Shown: piece after piece, positions 17,504 to 26,021 of the stretch | Layout: every line of letters starts with the position of its first letter | How positions within the stretch are numbered: the stretch's first letter is position 1 | Assembly (NCBI GenBank): GCA_002503705.1 | Contig: DASH01000093.1 | Span: 1-49,837 of the forward strand | DNA length: 49,837 bases | Direction of reading: 5' to 3' | Source: Candidatus Woesearchaeota archaeon UBA153 | GTDB taxonomy: Archaea > Nanobdellota > Nanobdellia > Woesearchaeales > UBA525 | Notes under the pieces: model-generated | What the model saw: the letters and a program-made list of their open reading frames with translations, nothing else | Database searches by the model: none | What the model was told of the DNA's origin: nothing | Position numbers and translations under genes: made by a program

Positions 17504-18313
17504 ATGAGCATCCACTACGAAAAGCTGAAGGGAAATCAGTTCGTGAGGCCGCACGTCGAGACGCCGCACGTCGACGGCCCTCCTTCGCTCACGCTCCGCC
17601 CGCGCGCAGGACACGACCCTCATCTCGCGGAGAGCCCGCTCCAGCTGCTGCACGAGGACGAAGCGCTCGCGACCATCGCGGCCTACGTCGAAGGATGCAA
17701 GAACGGCACGAATGTCGTGAGCTTCATCGGCCTGGACGGCTCGGGAAAGACGACGCTCTGCTCCAAGGTCGCGCCGATGCTCGACTCCGGGCACACGTTC
17801 CTCAACCTGGAAGGATACTTGCTGACACGGAAAGAGCGCCGCGCTGCGGGCATCTCGCCTTGGCACCCGGCAGCGTTCGACCACGAGAGCGCGATTCGTG
17901 ATATCACCTCGTTGCTCACGGACGGGCATGCGAACATTCCTCATTATTCGCACCAGAGCGGAGAGATCGAGGGGATCTCTGAGGCGGTGCTCGACCACGG
18001 AGCGATCCTGCTGACCGATGAGCTGACCGCGATCCATCTCGTGGGCGCGTTGCGCGCGAAGCCGCACTACGTGTACGTTTCCACGAACGACGCCATCCGC
18101 TGGCAACGGGTCTGGCAACGGAACCGGGACGAGAATCGCGGCTTCAGCGACGAAGACCTCGTCAACGATTTCAAGCGGAAGTACGATGACTTCGTGACGT
18201 ATATCGCCAACGGCCTTCCACAGCCGGAACTCCTCGTCGACACGACTGGCGGGAACATCTACGGCGTCAAGCACTATGACCTGCCCGGCATGCGCCTCTT
18301 GATGGGGACGTAA
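17504..18313 (+). CDS. Uridine-kinase-like P-loop phosphotransferase
   Basis: 269 residues from the ATG at 17504, which has AGGAGG eight bases upstream. Earlier in-frame starts would add only repeat-encoded sequence. After ~65 leading residues comes a Walker A motif (GLDGSGKTT, 76-84). Then follow a lid region with paired arginines (LLTRKERRAAGISPWHPAAFD) and a HANIPHYSHQSGE segment, which together match the layout of uridine kinase and phosphoribulokinase-type enzymes. A later RWQRVWQRNRDEN helix could be a phosphate-binding lid. The substrate is unknown. The next gene starts two bases after the stop and encodes a sugar or nucleotide phosphatase, so the pair probably works on one phosphorylated metabolite. 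Confidence 0.7.
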   Translation: MSIHYEKLKGNQFVRPHVETPHVDGPPSLTLRPRAGHDPHLAESPLQLLHEDEALATIAAYVEGCKNGTNVVSFIGLDGSGKTTLCSKVAPMLDSGHTFLNLEGYLLTRKERRAAGISPWHPAAFDHESAIRDITSLLTDGHANIPHYSHQSGEIEGISEAVLDHGAILLTDELTAIHLVGALRAKPHYVYVSTNDAIRWQRVWQRNRDENRGFSDEDLVNDFKRKYDDFVTYIANGLPQPELLVDTTGGNIYGVKHYDLPGMRLLMGT

Positions 18314-18314
18314 C

Positions 18315-19160
18315 ATGACTCGCTTGCCGAACCTCCAGGACATGCTCCCGAAAGTAGAGTGTGTGATGCGCGCCACCGGCGAGTACCTGCTCGCGGTACA
18401 GCACGACGTCGAGGCGGAAGGGAAGAGCGACGGCACGTTGGTCTCGGCCGCGGACCATGAAGCGGAGCGGCGTCTGCGAGAGCACCTCACCGCACTGTTT
18501 CCTGGTTCGTATTTCCGCGGCGAAGAATCGCTGTGGGGCTCCTGGCCAGACTATGCCTGGTGCTGGGTCGTCGATCCTCTCGACGGGACGAAAGAGTACC
18601 TCGCAGGAAGGCAGGGATGGGGCGTTTCCATCGCGTTGCTCCACGGAGCGACACCGATGCTCGCCGCGATCCATCTCCCCGGGACGAACTCAACGTTCAC
18701 CGCAATCAAGGGTCATGGCGCGCACCACGACGGCAAACGCCTTCGCGTCTCTCCCGTTGCGGGCCTGCTCGTCGCGACGACACGCATGGCGCCCGTCGTC
18801 GAAGCGCTCTTCGAGCGTCCGGTGAAACCGTTCTACGCCGCAGTGCTCCTCTGCACGGAGGTCGCGCGGGGAAACGCCGCCGCCTACGTGAGCATCGGCC
18901 GTTCCCTCGACGCGTGGGATGTCGCCGCCGGCCAGCTCATCATCGAGGAGGCGGGAGGGTGCTGCACCACGTCCGGCGGTGAGGTCTTGACGCTGAACGG
19001 CGCGAAGTCGAAAGTCGGAGATTTCGTCTTCTCGAACGGCGCGATTCACGACGAACTGCTCGACAATCTGCAACAGCATCGAGCGAACGCGCACGCGCAT
19101 GCTGCGAGCGTCGCGCTCTCGACCGGAAAACGCGGCGCGGCCTTCCCTTCACAAGCTTGA
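18315..19160 (+). CDS. CysQ/inositol-monophosphatase family phosphatase
   Basis: 281 residues with the IMPase/CysQ signature: Asp47 in SAADHEAE, the acidic pair in FRGEES (68-73), WVVDPLDGTKEYLAG from 84, and DAWDVAAGQLIIEEAGG in the C-terminal half. DPLDGTKEY is closest to 3'(2'),5'-bisphosphate nucleotidases, which remove phosphate from PAP or PAPS with magnesium. Inositol phosphatase or fructose-bisphosphatase activity is also possible. It is transcribed with the P-loop kinase just upstream. No sulfate-activation genes are in view, so a sulfate role stays speculative. Confidence 0.82.
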   Translation: MTRLPNLQDMLPKVECVMRATGEYLLAVQHDVEAEGKSDGTLVSAADHEAERRLREHLTALFPGSYFRGEESLWGSWPDYAWCWVVDPLDGTKEYLAGRQGWGVSIALLHGATPMLAAIHLPGTNSTFTAIKGHGAHHDGKRLRVSPVAGLLVATTRMAPVVEALFERPVKPFYAAVLLCTEVARGNAAAYVSIGRSLDAWDVAAGQLIIEEAGGCCTTSGGEVLTLNGAKSKVGDFVFSNGAIHDELLDNLQQHRANAHAHAASVALSTGKRGAAFPSQA

Positions 19161-19359
19161 TATCCTCACAGAGTATAGAGTGCACTATGAGTATATAGAG
19201 AGTTATTATGTGCGTGCGTGCGTTACCCCGTATCGAGAGCGCGCTCTCTTTTTTCCGTTGTAGAAATTTTCCATTCATCCATTTTTTCCGTTTTCCATTT
19301 CATGGGTGCGTGAACGGCAGGTGTGGATGAAGCCGCACAGCCGCAAAGGAGGTTACCTG

Positions 19360-20535
19360 ATGAATGCCCGACTGAACGTGAAATCCCGTATGAACATAGC
19401 ACTGCTCGCGCTCGGCATGACGATGGCTTCGTATCTGCCGGCATCCGCACAGTTGTCGCCGCAAGATATCGCGATGGACCCGCCGACGGGCCAGCACCTA
19501 ATCATGACGCGTTCCTCCAACGACTGCGTCCTCGACGACGGCAAGACGCTCGAAGCGTTCGTCAACGGCTCTCCGTTCATCCTCGGCGATGATGGTCTCC
19601 CGAAGAACGAAGGCGGCGTCCGCGTCAGCGTGCACAACTCGCAGGCTGACGGTTACAAGTGGGGCACGACCGTCAAGGTGGAGCAGATCGTTCCGGGCAA
19701 GGAGTACTGGATCGCGGCGATGAGCGAGGAAGAGTTCCCTCACCTGCTTACGACAGTCCTCGAGCTGCGCAATTGCAGTCCGTCAGTCGACGATCTCGGA
19801 CGGGTCGTGAACCCTCAAGCGGTCTGGGAACGCGCCCCGTACACGCACGAGGTCTCCAGCCCGAGCGACCTTGACGCTTTGACGCTGTACTTCAAGGGCG
19901 CGATGAACGCCCCGCCGGAAGGCGTGACCCTCAACAACCTCCAGCGCGACACCATGGAGAACGTTCCCGCGTCGGAAGTCCGGGTACGTCGCGAGGTTCC
20001 GTACCTGAGCGACCTCTTGCTCACGCCGAACTCGTCGTTTACGTTTTCGCACAACGCGCTCGCTTCACCGCAAGCGACGCTCGACGACCTCCAGTGGATA
20101 TTGGGGACGGTCTGGGCGACTGGCCAGCACAAGATCATCACGGTGCGTCAGATCGGCCGCGGCACCGGCAACGACGGCACGTATCAAGGACCGATTTCGA
20201 ACGGCGCCGGCAAGTATCTCATCGAGCTGTACAACATCGAGTCGGCGATGCCGGACGGGGTCGCTCGGAAAGTTCTCGCGGGAGAGCTGGACATGGGCGG
20301 CGTCATCGAGAACAACGTGTTCAACCGCGACTTGTTGCGATTCCAGCGCGTGTTCACCGACCCGAGCACGTACGCTGAGCTCTTCATCGGGAAGAACTTC
20401 CTCAACAGCGATGGTGGCGGCATGCTCGACAAGACGTACAAGATCGCGACCCCGCTCCAGGAGTGGGCCGAGGAGACGATCATCTACCGTCCCGAGATTG
20501 ACGTCCGCATACGGCCGCAACCGAACTTTTGGTAG
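19360..20535 (+). CDS. Secreted protein of unknown function
   Basis: 391 residues from the ATG at 19360, chosen because AAAGGAGGT ends six bases before it. A signal peptide (hydrophobic MNIALLALGMTMASYLP, then ASAQ) is followed by about 365 residues without a membrane helix or recognised domain. The mature part is rich in beta-favouring, acidic sequence and has only two or three cysteines. T-runs after the stop (two copies of an 18-base T-rich unit) look like a terminator. Not recognised; a secreted or surface location is the only supported statement. Confidence 0.75.
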   Translation: MNARLNVKSRMNIALLALGMTMASYLPASAQLSPQDIAMDPPTGQHLIMTRSSNDCVLDDGKTLEAFVNGSPFILGDDGLPKNEGGVRVSVHNSQADGYKWGTTVKVEQIVPGKEYWIAAMSEEEFPHLLTTVLELRNCSPSVDDLGRVVNPQAVWERAPYTHEVSSPSDLDALTLYFKGAMNAPPEGVTLNNLQRDTMENVPASEVRVRREVPYLSDLLLTPNSSFTFSHNALASPQATLDDLQWILGTVWATGQHKIITVRQIGRGTGNDGTYQGPISNGAGKYLIELYNIESAMPDGVARKVLAGELDMGGVIENNVFNRDLLRFQRVFTDPSTYAELFIGKNFLNSDGGGMLDKTYKIATPLQEWAEETIIYRPEIDVRIRPQPNFW

Positions 20536-20549
20536 GTCGGTTTCAGAAA

Positions 20550-20585
20550 ACTTTTTTCGTCTTTGTTACTTTTTTCGTCTTTGTT
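20550..20585 (+). terminator. Duplicated T-rich terminator
   Basis: Two direct copies of ACTTTTTTCGTCTTTGTT begin 15 bases after a stop codon. Archaeal RNA polymerase stops at such U-runs; there is no stem-loop, as is usual in archaea. Confidence 0.55.
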
Positions 20586-20754
20586 GATCTTTGCGAGCTC
20601 TCGGCGAGAAAAGGTCGTCCGATACAAAACTCTTTATTTTTTGTGATGGTGCGGGAGGCGTGGAGCGGGGTAGAGAGCGGAGTCGGACTCGCGAAAACGT
20701 CCTGACTCACGAACACGTCATTTCTTCCCGTCTCAAGCCTATCTTTCTACTATG

Positions 20755-20762
20755 TTTTTATA
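20755..20762 (+). promoter_or_regulatory. TATA box of the GT2 gene at 20785
   Basis: TTTTTATA lies 23-30 bases upstream of the ATG, which fits a leaderless transcript. Confidence 0.55.
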
Positions 20763-20784
20763 GGGGAGTCCCTTTGAGGATTGT

Positions 20785-21489
20785 ATGAAGAACCTCCCGC
20801 CTCGCGTCTTCGTCGTCGTCGCCGCGTTCAACGAGGAGCCGCGCATTGAGCGCGTCCTCGCCGACCTCAAGCGTCACGGCTACCGCGACGTCATCGTCGT
20901 CGACGACCACAGCGTCGACTTGACGAGCGCGCTCGCGAAGCGGGCGGGCGCGACCGTCATCCGTCACGCTCGCAACCGAGGACAGGGCGCCGCGCTCCGT
21001 ACCGGGATCCACGCAGCGCTTCGCAAGGGCGCGGATATTATCGTCACATTCGACGGCGACGGGCAGCACCGCGCGGCCGAGATTCAACGGTTCGTCGCGC
21101 CCATCGCCGCCGGCACGGCGCAGGTCGCGTTCGGCTCGCGCTTCCTTGGAAACGCGCCCGGCATGCCGAAGCACAAGCTCGTCACCCTGAAAGGCTCAAT
21201 CCTCGTCGAACGCGCCCTCCTCAAGGTGAAGCTGACGGACGTGCACAACGGGTTTCGCGCGCTCTCGCGGGACGCGGCCCGCCGGATCAAGATCACGTGC
21301 GACCGGATGGCGCACGCCTCTGAGATCGTCGCGGAAGTCCATGAGAAGCGCATCCCGTTCGTCGAGGTGCCCGTGACCATCGTCTACGACGAGTACGCGC
21401 GCCGGAAAGGGCAGACGGTCTTCAACGCGTTCCCCATCCTGGGCGAGATACTGAGGATGAAACGGGCGAGGAAGAACGCGAAACGTTAG
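20785..21489 (+). CDS. GT2 polyprenyl-phosphate glycosyltransferase
   Basis: 234 residues making up a compact GT-A domain: AAFNEE near 13-18, VVDDHSVD near 39, NRGQGAALRTG near 65 and the metal-binding FDGDGQH near 92. GSRF and a late HNGFRALSR follow the DPM1/DolP-glucosyltransferase pattern. No membrane helix is present. It would transfer hexose from a nucleotide sugar to a lipid carrier. It is a single-gene unit with a TATA box 23-30 bases upstream, and converges with the epimerase gene. Distinct from the larger DPM1-like protein at 1158. Confidence 0.85.
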   Translation: MKNLPPRVFVVVAAFNEEPRIERVLADLKRHGYRDVIVVDDHSVDLTSALAKRAGATVIRHARNRGQGAALRTGIHAALRKGADIIVTFDGDGQHRAAEIQRFVAPIAAGTAQVAFGSRFLGNAPGMPKHKLVTLKGSILVERALLKVKLTDVHNGFRALSRDAARRIKITCDRMAHASEIVAEVHEKRIPFVEVPVTIVYDEYARRKGQTVFNAFPILGEILRMKRARKNAKR

Positions 21490-21522
21490 GAGTCAATATT
21501 TCTCCTCGTCGCACCCAGTTCT

Positions 21523-22458
21523 TTATCGCGTCGGTCTCTTGAAGGACTCGATCGTCTCGCGCAGCCCTTGCTCGAGCGCGACCGTCGGATGAAATCCTAG
21601 GTCTCGTTTCGCTTTCGTGATGTCCGCTTCGCTGTGGCGCGGGTCGCCTTGGCGCGGCGCGTCGTGCACGATCGCGCTGCGGCTGCCGGCGAGCTTGATG
21701 ACTGCCGCGGCGAGGTCGTTGATCGTGCCGCTCTTCCCGCTCGCGATGTTGTAGATGCCCTCGCCTCTCGTCAGCGCGAGCTCGCACGCTGCCGCGACGT
21801 CCTCGACGAAGATGAAGTCTCGCGTCTGCAAGCCGTCCCCGTGGATCGTGAGCGTTTCGTTCTTCAACGCCTTCGTGATGAACGCGGGGATGGCCGCGGC
21901 GTACTGGCTGCTCGGGTCCTGGCCGGGGCCGTACACGTTGAAGAAGCGCAAGGTGATTGTCGCGATGGACTCTTTCCGCGCCTTCTCCGCCGCGCGCTCC
22001 ATCGCCACTTTCGTCGTCGCGTACGGGCTCAACGGCTGCGTCGGCTCCGACTCCGCAGTCGGGACTTTCGGCGCGAGGCCGTAGACTGCGGCGCTCGACG
22101 CGAGGATGATCTTCTGGAGCTTGAGGCGTTGGGCGACGCGCACGACGTTCTCGCTGCCCGCCGCGTTCACCGCTTCCGTCTCGGCGGGGTGCGCGATCGT
22201 GAACGGCACGCTGATGATGGCCGCCAAGTGGATGACGACGTCTTGGCCTTTCATCGCGCGCTCAAGGTTGGCGGTGTCGCGGATGTCCCCGTCGATGAAC
22301 GTGCACTCTCGGAGCGCGCCGGGGAAGGCGCCGTGCTTGCCCGCGATGCCGCGGCCGCTCAAGTTGTCGTAGACTGCAACGTCATGGCCCGCTTTCGCGA
22401 GTCGTTTCGCGACGTGGCTGCCGATGAAGCCCGCGCCGCCCGTGATGAGGATGTTCAT
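21523..22458 (-). CDS. NAD-dependent nucleotide-sugar epimerase/dehydratase (GalE-like SDR)
   Basis: 311 residues forming an extended SDR. GGAGFIGS at 7-14 binds NAD, YDNLSGRG follows the second strand, and the catalytic set is Ser/Ser in ASSAAVYG plus YATTK near 149-153. The Rossmann fold plus DFIFVEDVA is typical of UDP-glucose 4-epimerase relatives. It would convert UDP-glucose/galactose or N-acetyl forms, giving precursors for surface glycans. A TATTAATA box at 22483-22493 lies about 25 bases before the ATG at 22458, so it looks leaderless and divergent from the next gene. Confidence 0.9.
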   Translation of the reverse strand: MNILITGGAGFIGSHVAKRLAKAGHDVAVYDNLSGRGIAGKHGAFPGALRECTFIDGDIRDTANLERAMKGQDVVIHLAAIISVPFTIAHPAETEAVNAAGSENVVRVAQRLKLQKIILASSAAVYGLAPKVPTAESEPTQPLSPYATTKVAMERAAEKARKESIATITLRFFNVYGPGQDPSSQYAAAIPAFITKALKNETLTIHGDGLQTRDFIFVEDVAAACELALTRGEGIYNIASGKSGTINDLAAAVIKLAGSRSAIVHDAPRQGDPRHSEADITKAKRDLGFHPTVALEQGLRETIESFKRPTR

Positions 22459-22563
22459 GTGGTTGTGACGGGGCGCGGTCGCCTTTATTAATATTCGGCA
22501 AGCGAGTTTTTACACGAGAAAAATTAATTTCTCTATGGAAAGTTATTCTTTTCGCGACGCTCT

Positions 22564-22629
22564 CGTGTCACCATCGCGTCACCATCGCGTCACTCTTGCG
22601 ACACTCTCGCGTCACCATTGCGACACTAT
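22564..22629 (+). repeat. 6 x 11-base tandem repeat in a divergent promoter region
   Basis: The unit CGCGTCACCAT occurs six times with drift (CGCGTCACTCT, TGCGACACTCT and similar) between divergent genes. The period of about one helical turn would put repeated sites on the same DNA face, so it could be an operator array. It ends 37 bases before the TATA box at 22666. Confidence 0.85.
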
Positions 22630-22665
22630 TATAATACTACTGTTAAGTGAGGAATTTTTAGAAAA

Positions 22666-22676
22666 GTTTTTAAATA
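22666..22676 (+). promoter_or_regulatory. TATA box of the surface protein gene at 22700
   Basis: GTTTTTAAATA lies 24-34 bases before the ATG, with purine-rich AGAAAA just upstream as a BRE-like element. Leaderless arrangement. Confidence 0.65.
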
Positions 22677-22699
22677 CTAGTGCGTTCATTTTTCTCGCA

Positions 22700-23830
22700 A
22701 TGAAGCGGCAGGCCACACTCCTCCTCCTCGCAGCCATGCTGCTCTCCCTCTTCGCCACCGCGACACACGGCGCCATCTACCACGACTACTACGGCAGCTA
22801 CGGCGACGACGAATTCCTCACATGGGAAGAGGACTGGCTGGAGAACGGCAAGAGCCACGCGACCCCGCCCTTCGCCCCCCAACCGAGCTTCGGCGGCTGC
22901 TACATCAGCACCGGCAAAGCGCTTTTGGAAGATCTCGACTGCGACAAGGTGCCGGACATCGCGGACAACTGCCTCGGCATCGCGAACCCGGACCAAGGAG
23001 ACCAGAACGCGAATGGTCTCGGCGACGCGTGCGACCTCGTCGTGAACAGCATCATCATCGACCCGCTCGTCGTCATGGAGGGGCGTGCCTTCCTCGTCAT
23101 CGTCACCGTCACGAACTACCGCCCGTACGAGCTGCGCAACGTGGACCTGCGCATCCAAGTGCCGGAGCTCGGCCTTGAACAGGTCGAGTACGTCACGAGC
23201 GTCAAGCAAGGCGAAGAGAAACGCTACGAGTTCTACCTGCGCTCGCCCGACTGCGTCCGACCGAAAGACTACGACGTCGTCCTCTTCGTCGAGATGCCGA
23301 AGAGTCCGGGCGTGAAAGAGTACTTCTACCTGCCCGCGCGCATGGGCGTGGCGAGCGGCGGCACGTGCACGGAAGCGCCGACCGGCGAAGGAAAGTCGAT
23401 CATCAACATCCTCGAAGTGCAGGACATCGACCCGGAGAAAGGCGGCCTGTACCCTTTCACGATTGTGAACCGTGAAGCGACCGGCCAAGCGTACGTCCTC
23501 ACGACCGATGGCCTTGAAGACTGGGGCGGCGCGCAGATCCAGCCGCGCAGCCTCATCGTCGTCCCCGCCGGCGAGAGCCGCGACGGCCTCTTGACGGTCT
23601 TCGCCAATGAAGGCGCAACCGGCGAACGAGCGTTCACGCTCACCTTGCGCTCGCAGAACGACGCCAAGCAAGTCGTGCTCCGCGCGCGCATGAAAGACAC
23701 GCTGCCCGGCGCGAGCGCGCAACGATTCCTGCTCTTCGGCCTCTTCATCATCGGCGCCATCCTCATCCTCGCCGGGTTCTTCTTCCTCGCCCGGCAGACG
23801 GCGGAACGGCGAGAGAAGAAATCAAAGTGA
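22700..23830 (+). CDS. Thrombospondin-3-repeat surface protein with C-terminal anchor
   Basis: 377 residues from the ATG at 22700; the frame is open further upstream but crosses the promoter and repeats. A signal peptide (to HGA, about 25) is followed near 75-115 by DLDCDKVPDIADNC and PDQGDQNANGLGDACD, the calcium-binding thrombospondin type 3 pattern. Two beta-sandwich regions follow, the first with VTVTNYRPYELRNVDLRIQV. A helix at about 343-366 and a short basic tail anchor it in the membrane. It is a clear paralogue of the protein at 26022 and probably a calcium-stabilised envelope component. Confidence 0.82.
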   Translation: MKRQATLLLLAAMLLSLFATATHGAIYHDYYGSYGDDEFLTWEEDWLENGKSHATPPFAPQPSFGGCYISTGKALLEDLDCDKVPDIADNCLGIANPDQGDQNANGLGDACDLVVNSIIIDPLVVMEGRAFLVIVTVTNYRPYELRNVDLRIQVPELGLEQVEYVTSVKQGEEKRYEFYLRSPDCVRPKDYDVVLFVEMPKSPGVKEYFYLPARMGVASGGTCTEAPTGEGKSIINILEVQDIDPEKGGLYPFTIVNREATGQAYVLTTDGLEDWGGAQIQPRSLIVVPAGESRDGLLTVFANEGATGERAFTLTLRSQNDAKQVVLRARMKDTLPGASAQRFLLFGLFIIGAILILAGFFFLARQTAERREKKSK

Positions 23831-23926
23831 AGAGTTCTCCACTCCGGAGTGAGGAGTTGACAGAAAAGATTTTATACTCTCCTCACTTTCTTCCTCCGAA
23901 ATCCGCGTTTCGCGGGGGTTGTCCTC

Positions 23927-24733
23927 ATGGTTCGTGCTCAGAAGTCTGAAAGACCGTTACCGTTCGAGAATGCCGGCTGGTTGTTTCGCGACGTCCCGTA
24001 CGACCCTCTAGATTGGAGCAGGAAGACGGACTTGCTCGTTGCGATGTCGTTGTCGCCGAAGGTGACGCACGATGAAGCGATGACTGCGGCGCGCCTTACC
24101 GCTCCTGTCGCTCGGCCGTTGAGCATGGCTGTCCAGCGTGGACTGGTGGAGCGCATCTCTGCCGCACGCGATGATTCACGCGTCGACGAGACCCGCGATG
24201 CGTTTCTCGCGTTCTTGCGTAGCGTCTGGAAGCCGAGCGTTCTCCGTGCCGCGACGCAGACGACCTTCAAGCCCGGCAGTTTCGAAACGTCCTGCTATAC
24301 GCCGAACGGCGTTCGCATCCTTATCGGGGGCGAGTTGCCATATCGGAAGAGGAGCCAAGACTTGTGGCAGTATATGGAGCTCGCGCCGGAACAATCGGAA
24401 AAGCGTCTCGGACATGCCTGGCGGGTGTCTTCGTGGTATCGGAAGTGCATTGAGTCCGCCCTCGGTCCTTTCGAGGGGCTGGCCGCCGCGTACCAGTTCG
24501 CCGCTCCGCGCCGACAGAACGGCAGCCTCAGGCCGGTTTATACCAGGATCGCTTTACTAGATCGAGGCGAGAAAGCGTTGAAGGGCGGCTGGGTGTCCGA
24601 CGTCGACTACGTCAACGACGGCAACGTCGGCAGGTTCGTCCTGGTCCCGAGCGACTACCTCGTCAGCCTCGGGCCTGTTCTCGCGGGTGTGCAAAAAATC
24701 TCCACAGGAAGTGGAGGTTATCGTCGGAGATAG
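23927..24733 (+). CDS. Cytoplasmic protein of unknown function, possible HTH
   Basis: 268 residues, no signal peptide or membrane helix. A segment at about 45-75 (VTHDEAMTAARLTAPVARPL...RGLVERI) could be a winged-helix-like unit. The rest has several aromatic, basic stretches (SWYRKCIESALG, YQFAAPRRQNG) but no family I recognise. It has a TTTTATACT box at 23866-23876 and so a leader of about 30 bases. An ACTCCGGAGT palindrome sits at about 23841. Codon use is less GC-extreme than its neighbours. The function cannot be named from the sequence. Confidence 0.65.
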   Translation: MVRAQKSERPLPFENAGWLFRDVPYDPLDWSRKTDLLVAMSLSPKVTHDEAMTAARLTAPVARPLSMAVQRGLVERISAARDDSRVDETRDAFLAFLRSVWKPSVLRAATQTTFKPGSFETSCYTPNGVRILIGGELPYRKRSQDLWQYMELAPEQSEKRLGHAWRVSSWYRKCIESALGPFEGLAAAYQFAAPRRQNGSLRPVYTRIALLDRGEKALKGGWVSDVDYVNDGNVGRFVLVPSDYLVSLGPVLAGVQKISTGSGGYRRR

Positions 24734-24816
24734 AATTGAGACGTATGGGGGTGTGGGGTGGCACCATCATCCTCGACCTCTTCCCACTTTCGCCACGCGT
24801 TCTCTTTTTCGTTGAA

Positions 24817-24945
24817 CGCCGTTGCCGTCCTGCTTGCTCTTTTGTCGCGTTCCTCGAGATGCGGGTCCTTCCCGGGTGGCACGACCCCTCCCGCATCAGC
24901 TTCTTCTCCTCGATGCAACGCTCGCCCTTAAGGACGGCAACGGTG
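24817..24945 (+). ncRNA. Family B structured element, copy 1
   Basis: Closed by a 14-base inverted repeat, CGCCGTTGCCGTCC (24817-24830) and GGACGGCAACGGTG (24932-24945), with one G-U pair. It shares GCTCGCCCTTAAGGACGG and a 5' CCGTCC-TGCTTGCTC with the other two copies. Inside is a second hairpin with arms GATGCGGG and CCCGCATC. It lies between two convergent genes. Either an RNA gene or a small mobile repeat; see findings. Confidence 0.5.
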
Positions 24946-24948
24946 TCG

Positions 24949-25230
24949 TCATCGTTCATCCCTTCTTCCTTCCCATCCTAAGAACCGGCAGATCTCCTCT
25001 TTCTTTTCCGGGTTGAGGCTGACGTGCCACTCGCCGGTCTTCTTCATCCGCAGCAGGAACCCGTTACGATAGAGTTCTTCGATGGCCTCGGTCGTCTCTT
25101 TCCGGCCGCGCAGGTGCTTCGGCAGGCATTTCGTCAGGTTGACCGCTTCCGTGTGCGACGCGCCCCACTTCGCTGGATGGAAGTTCATCAGCTTCCAGAT
25201 TATTCGCACCTGGATTTCTCGTTGGTCCAT
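24949..25230 (-). CDS. Small winged-helix-like protein
   Basis: 93 residues. The protein reads as three helices and a wing: MDQREIQVRIIWKLM, then TTEAIEELYRNGFLLRMKKTGEWHVSLN, the usual recognition helix, turn and beta-wing end of winged-helix regulators. A short archaeal DNA-binding regulator is likely; target unknown. A TATA-like box at 25251-25259 lies 21-29 bases upstream of the ATG. It is divergent from another winged-helix gene at 25377, so the two may control each other's shared promoter region (inference). Confidence 0.65.
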   Translation of the reverse strand: MDQREIQVRIIWKLMNFHPAKWGASHTEAVNLTKCLPKHLRGRKETTEAIEELYRNGFLLRMKKTGEWHVSLNPEKKEEICRFLGWEGRRDER

Positions 25231-25342
25231 ACAGAAGGTGTCGCGTCAGTGTTTATATTGCTCACCAAAAAATTTCCGGAGGATTTCCGTCTTCTCCGTC
25301 GTGGTAAAACTCTAAAAAAGTATATTAATATTCCAAAATAAA

Positions 25343-25357
25343 AAGTATTAAATACTT
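25343..25357 (+). promoter_or_regulatory. Palindromic TATA box of the wHTH gene at 25377
   Basis: AAGTATTAAATACTT is a perfect inverted repeat around the TATA core, 20-34 bases before the ATG. The symmetry could also be an operator for the divergent winged-helix regulators. A near-identical AGTATTAATACT precedes the gene at 38984. Confidence 0.55.
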
Positions 25358-25376
25358 GTTCTCCCTCCTTTTTCTC

Positions 25377-25754
25377 ATGAAAGAAGACACCCTCTTCCGG
25401 CACGCTCTCGGTGACAGCCCTACTATCCGCGTCCTTGAGCTCCTCATCGAGGGGCGCGAACTCGACCACTCACTCACCGACATCACGGAAATCGCGGGTG
25501 TCGGCTGGACGACACTGCACCGGCTCTGGCCGAACCTAGTCGGGGCCGGCCTCGTCAAGCAGACGCGGACGATTGGCCGCGCCAAACTCTACCGCCTAAA
25601 TTTAGATTCGAAGACGGCGCGCCAGCTCGTCAAGCTCTTCGAGACGCTTATCATGGAGGCGATGCCGAAGGATGCAGGGGAACTGGCGACTGCGACGGTA
25701 CCGGCTGCTCGGCGTGTCGCTGTCTCGACGGTTGATAACGGTGAAGCCCCGTAG
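25377..25754 (+). CDS. Winged-helix transcriptional regulator
   Basis: 125 residues from the ATG at 25377. Residues about 12-75 form a winged helix: PTIRVLELLIEGRELDHSLTDI, ITEIAGVGWTTLHRLWPNLVGAGLV, then the wing QTRTIGRAKLYRLN. This is the common archaeal layout of a helix-turn-helix regulator with a domain for dimers. The tail after about 95 is unstructured. The transcript looks leaderless. Its stop codon lies at the left edge of a structured repeat at 25750. Confidence 0.8.
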   Translation: MKEDTLFRHALGDSPTIRVLELLIEGRELDHSLTDITEIAGVGWTTLHRLWPNLVGAGLVKQTRTIGRAKLYRLNLDSKTARQLVKLFETLIMEAMPKDAGELATATVPAARRVAVSTVDNGEAP

Positions 25755-25866
25755 GTCGCGACGCCTCGGAGCGACCCGGGAGACTCGCGTCCGGAACGCG
25801 AGGATCAGGAGCGACGCAGGCGCGACTGAGGGCTCCGCCCGACCATGGGGGCAACCCCCTCACCTC
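25750..25866 (+). repeat. Structured element D, related to the core of family B copy 2
   Basis: Three hairpins in a row: GGTCGC/GCGACC (25754-25776), CTCGCGT/ACGCGAG (about 25785-25803) and GGGCTCCGCCC followed by GGGGGCAACCCCC. The first and last parts recur nearly base for base on the minus strand at about 38047-38098, inside family B copy 2, with the middle hairpin missing there. It starts at the stop codon of the wHTH gene, so it may be part of that mRNA's 3' end. Confidence 0.5.
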
Positions 25867-25987
25867 TTAGTTTCTGACGTCGTCACGCCTCGCCTGAGGC
25901 CGGTACCGTCGTCTCTGACGCCGTTTTTGTCGTCTTAGGACTGGAAAACACATTCATTACCACTATGTAATGGTTAAAGACCGTAAT

Positions 25988-25997
25988 CTTTATAAAG
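25988..25997 (+). promoter_or_regulatory. TATA box of the surface protein gene at 26022
   Basis: CTTTATAAAG, 25-34 bases before the ATG. Leaderless arrangement. Confidence 0.65.
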
Positions 25998-26021
25998 TCA
26001 TTCTTCTTCCCCCCTCGAACC

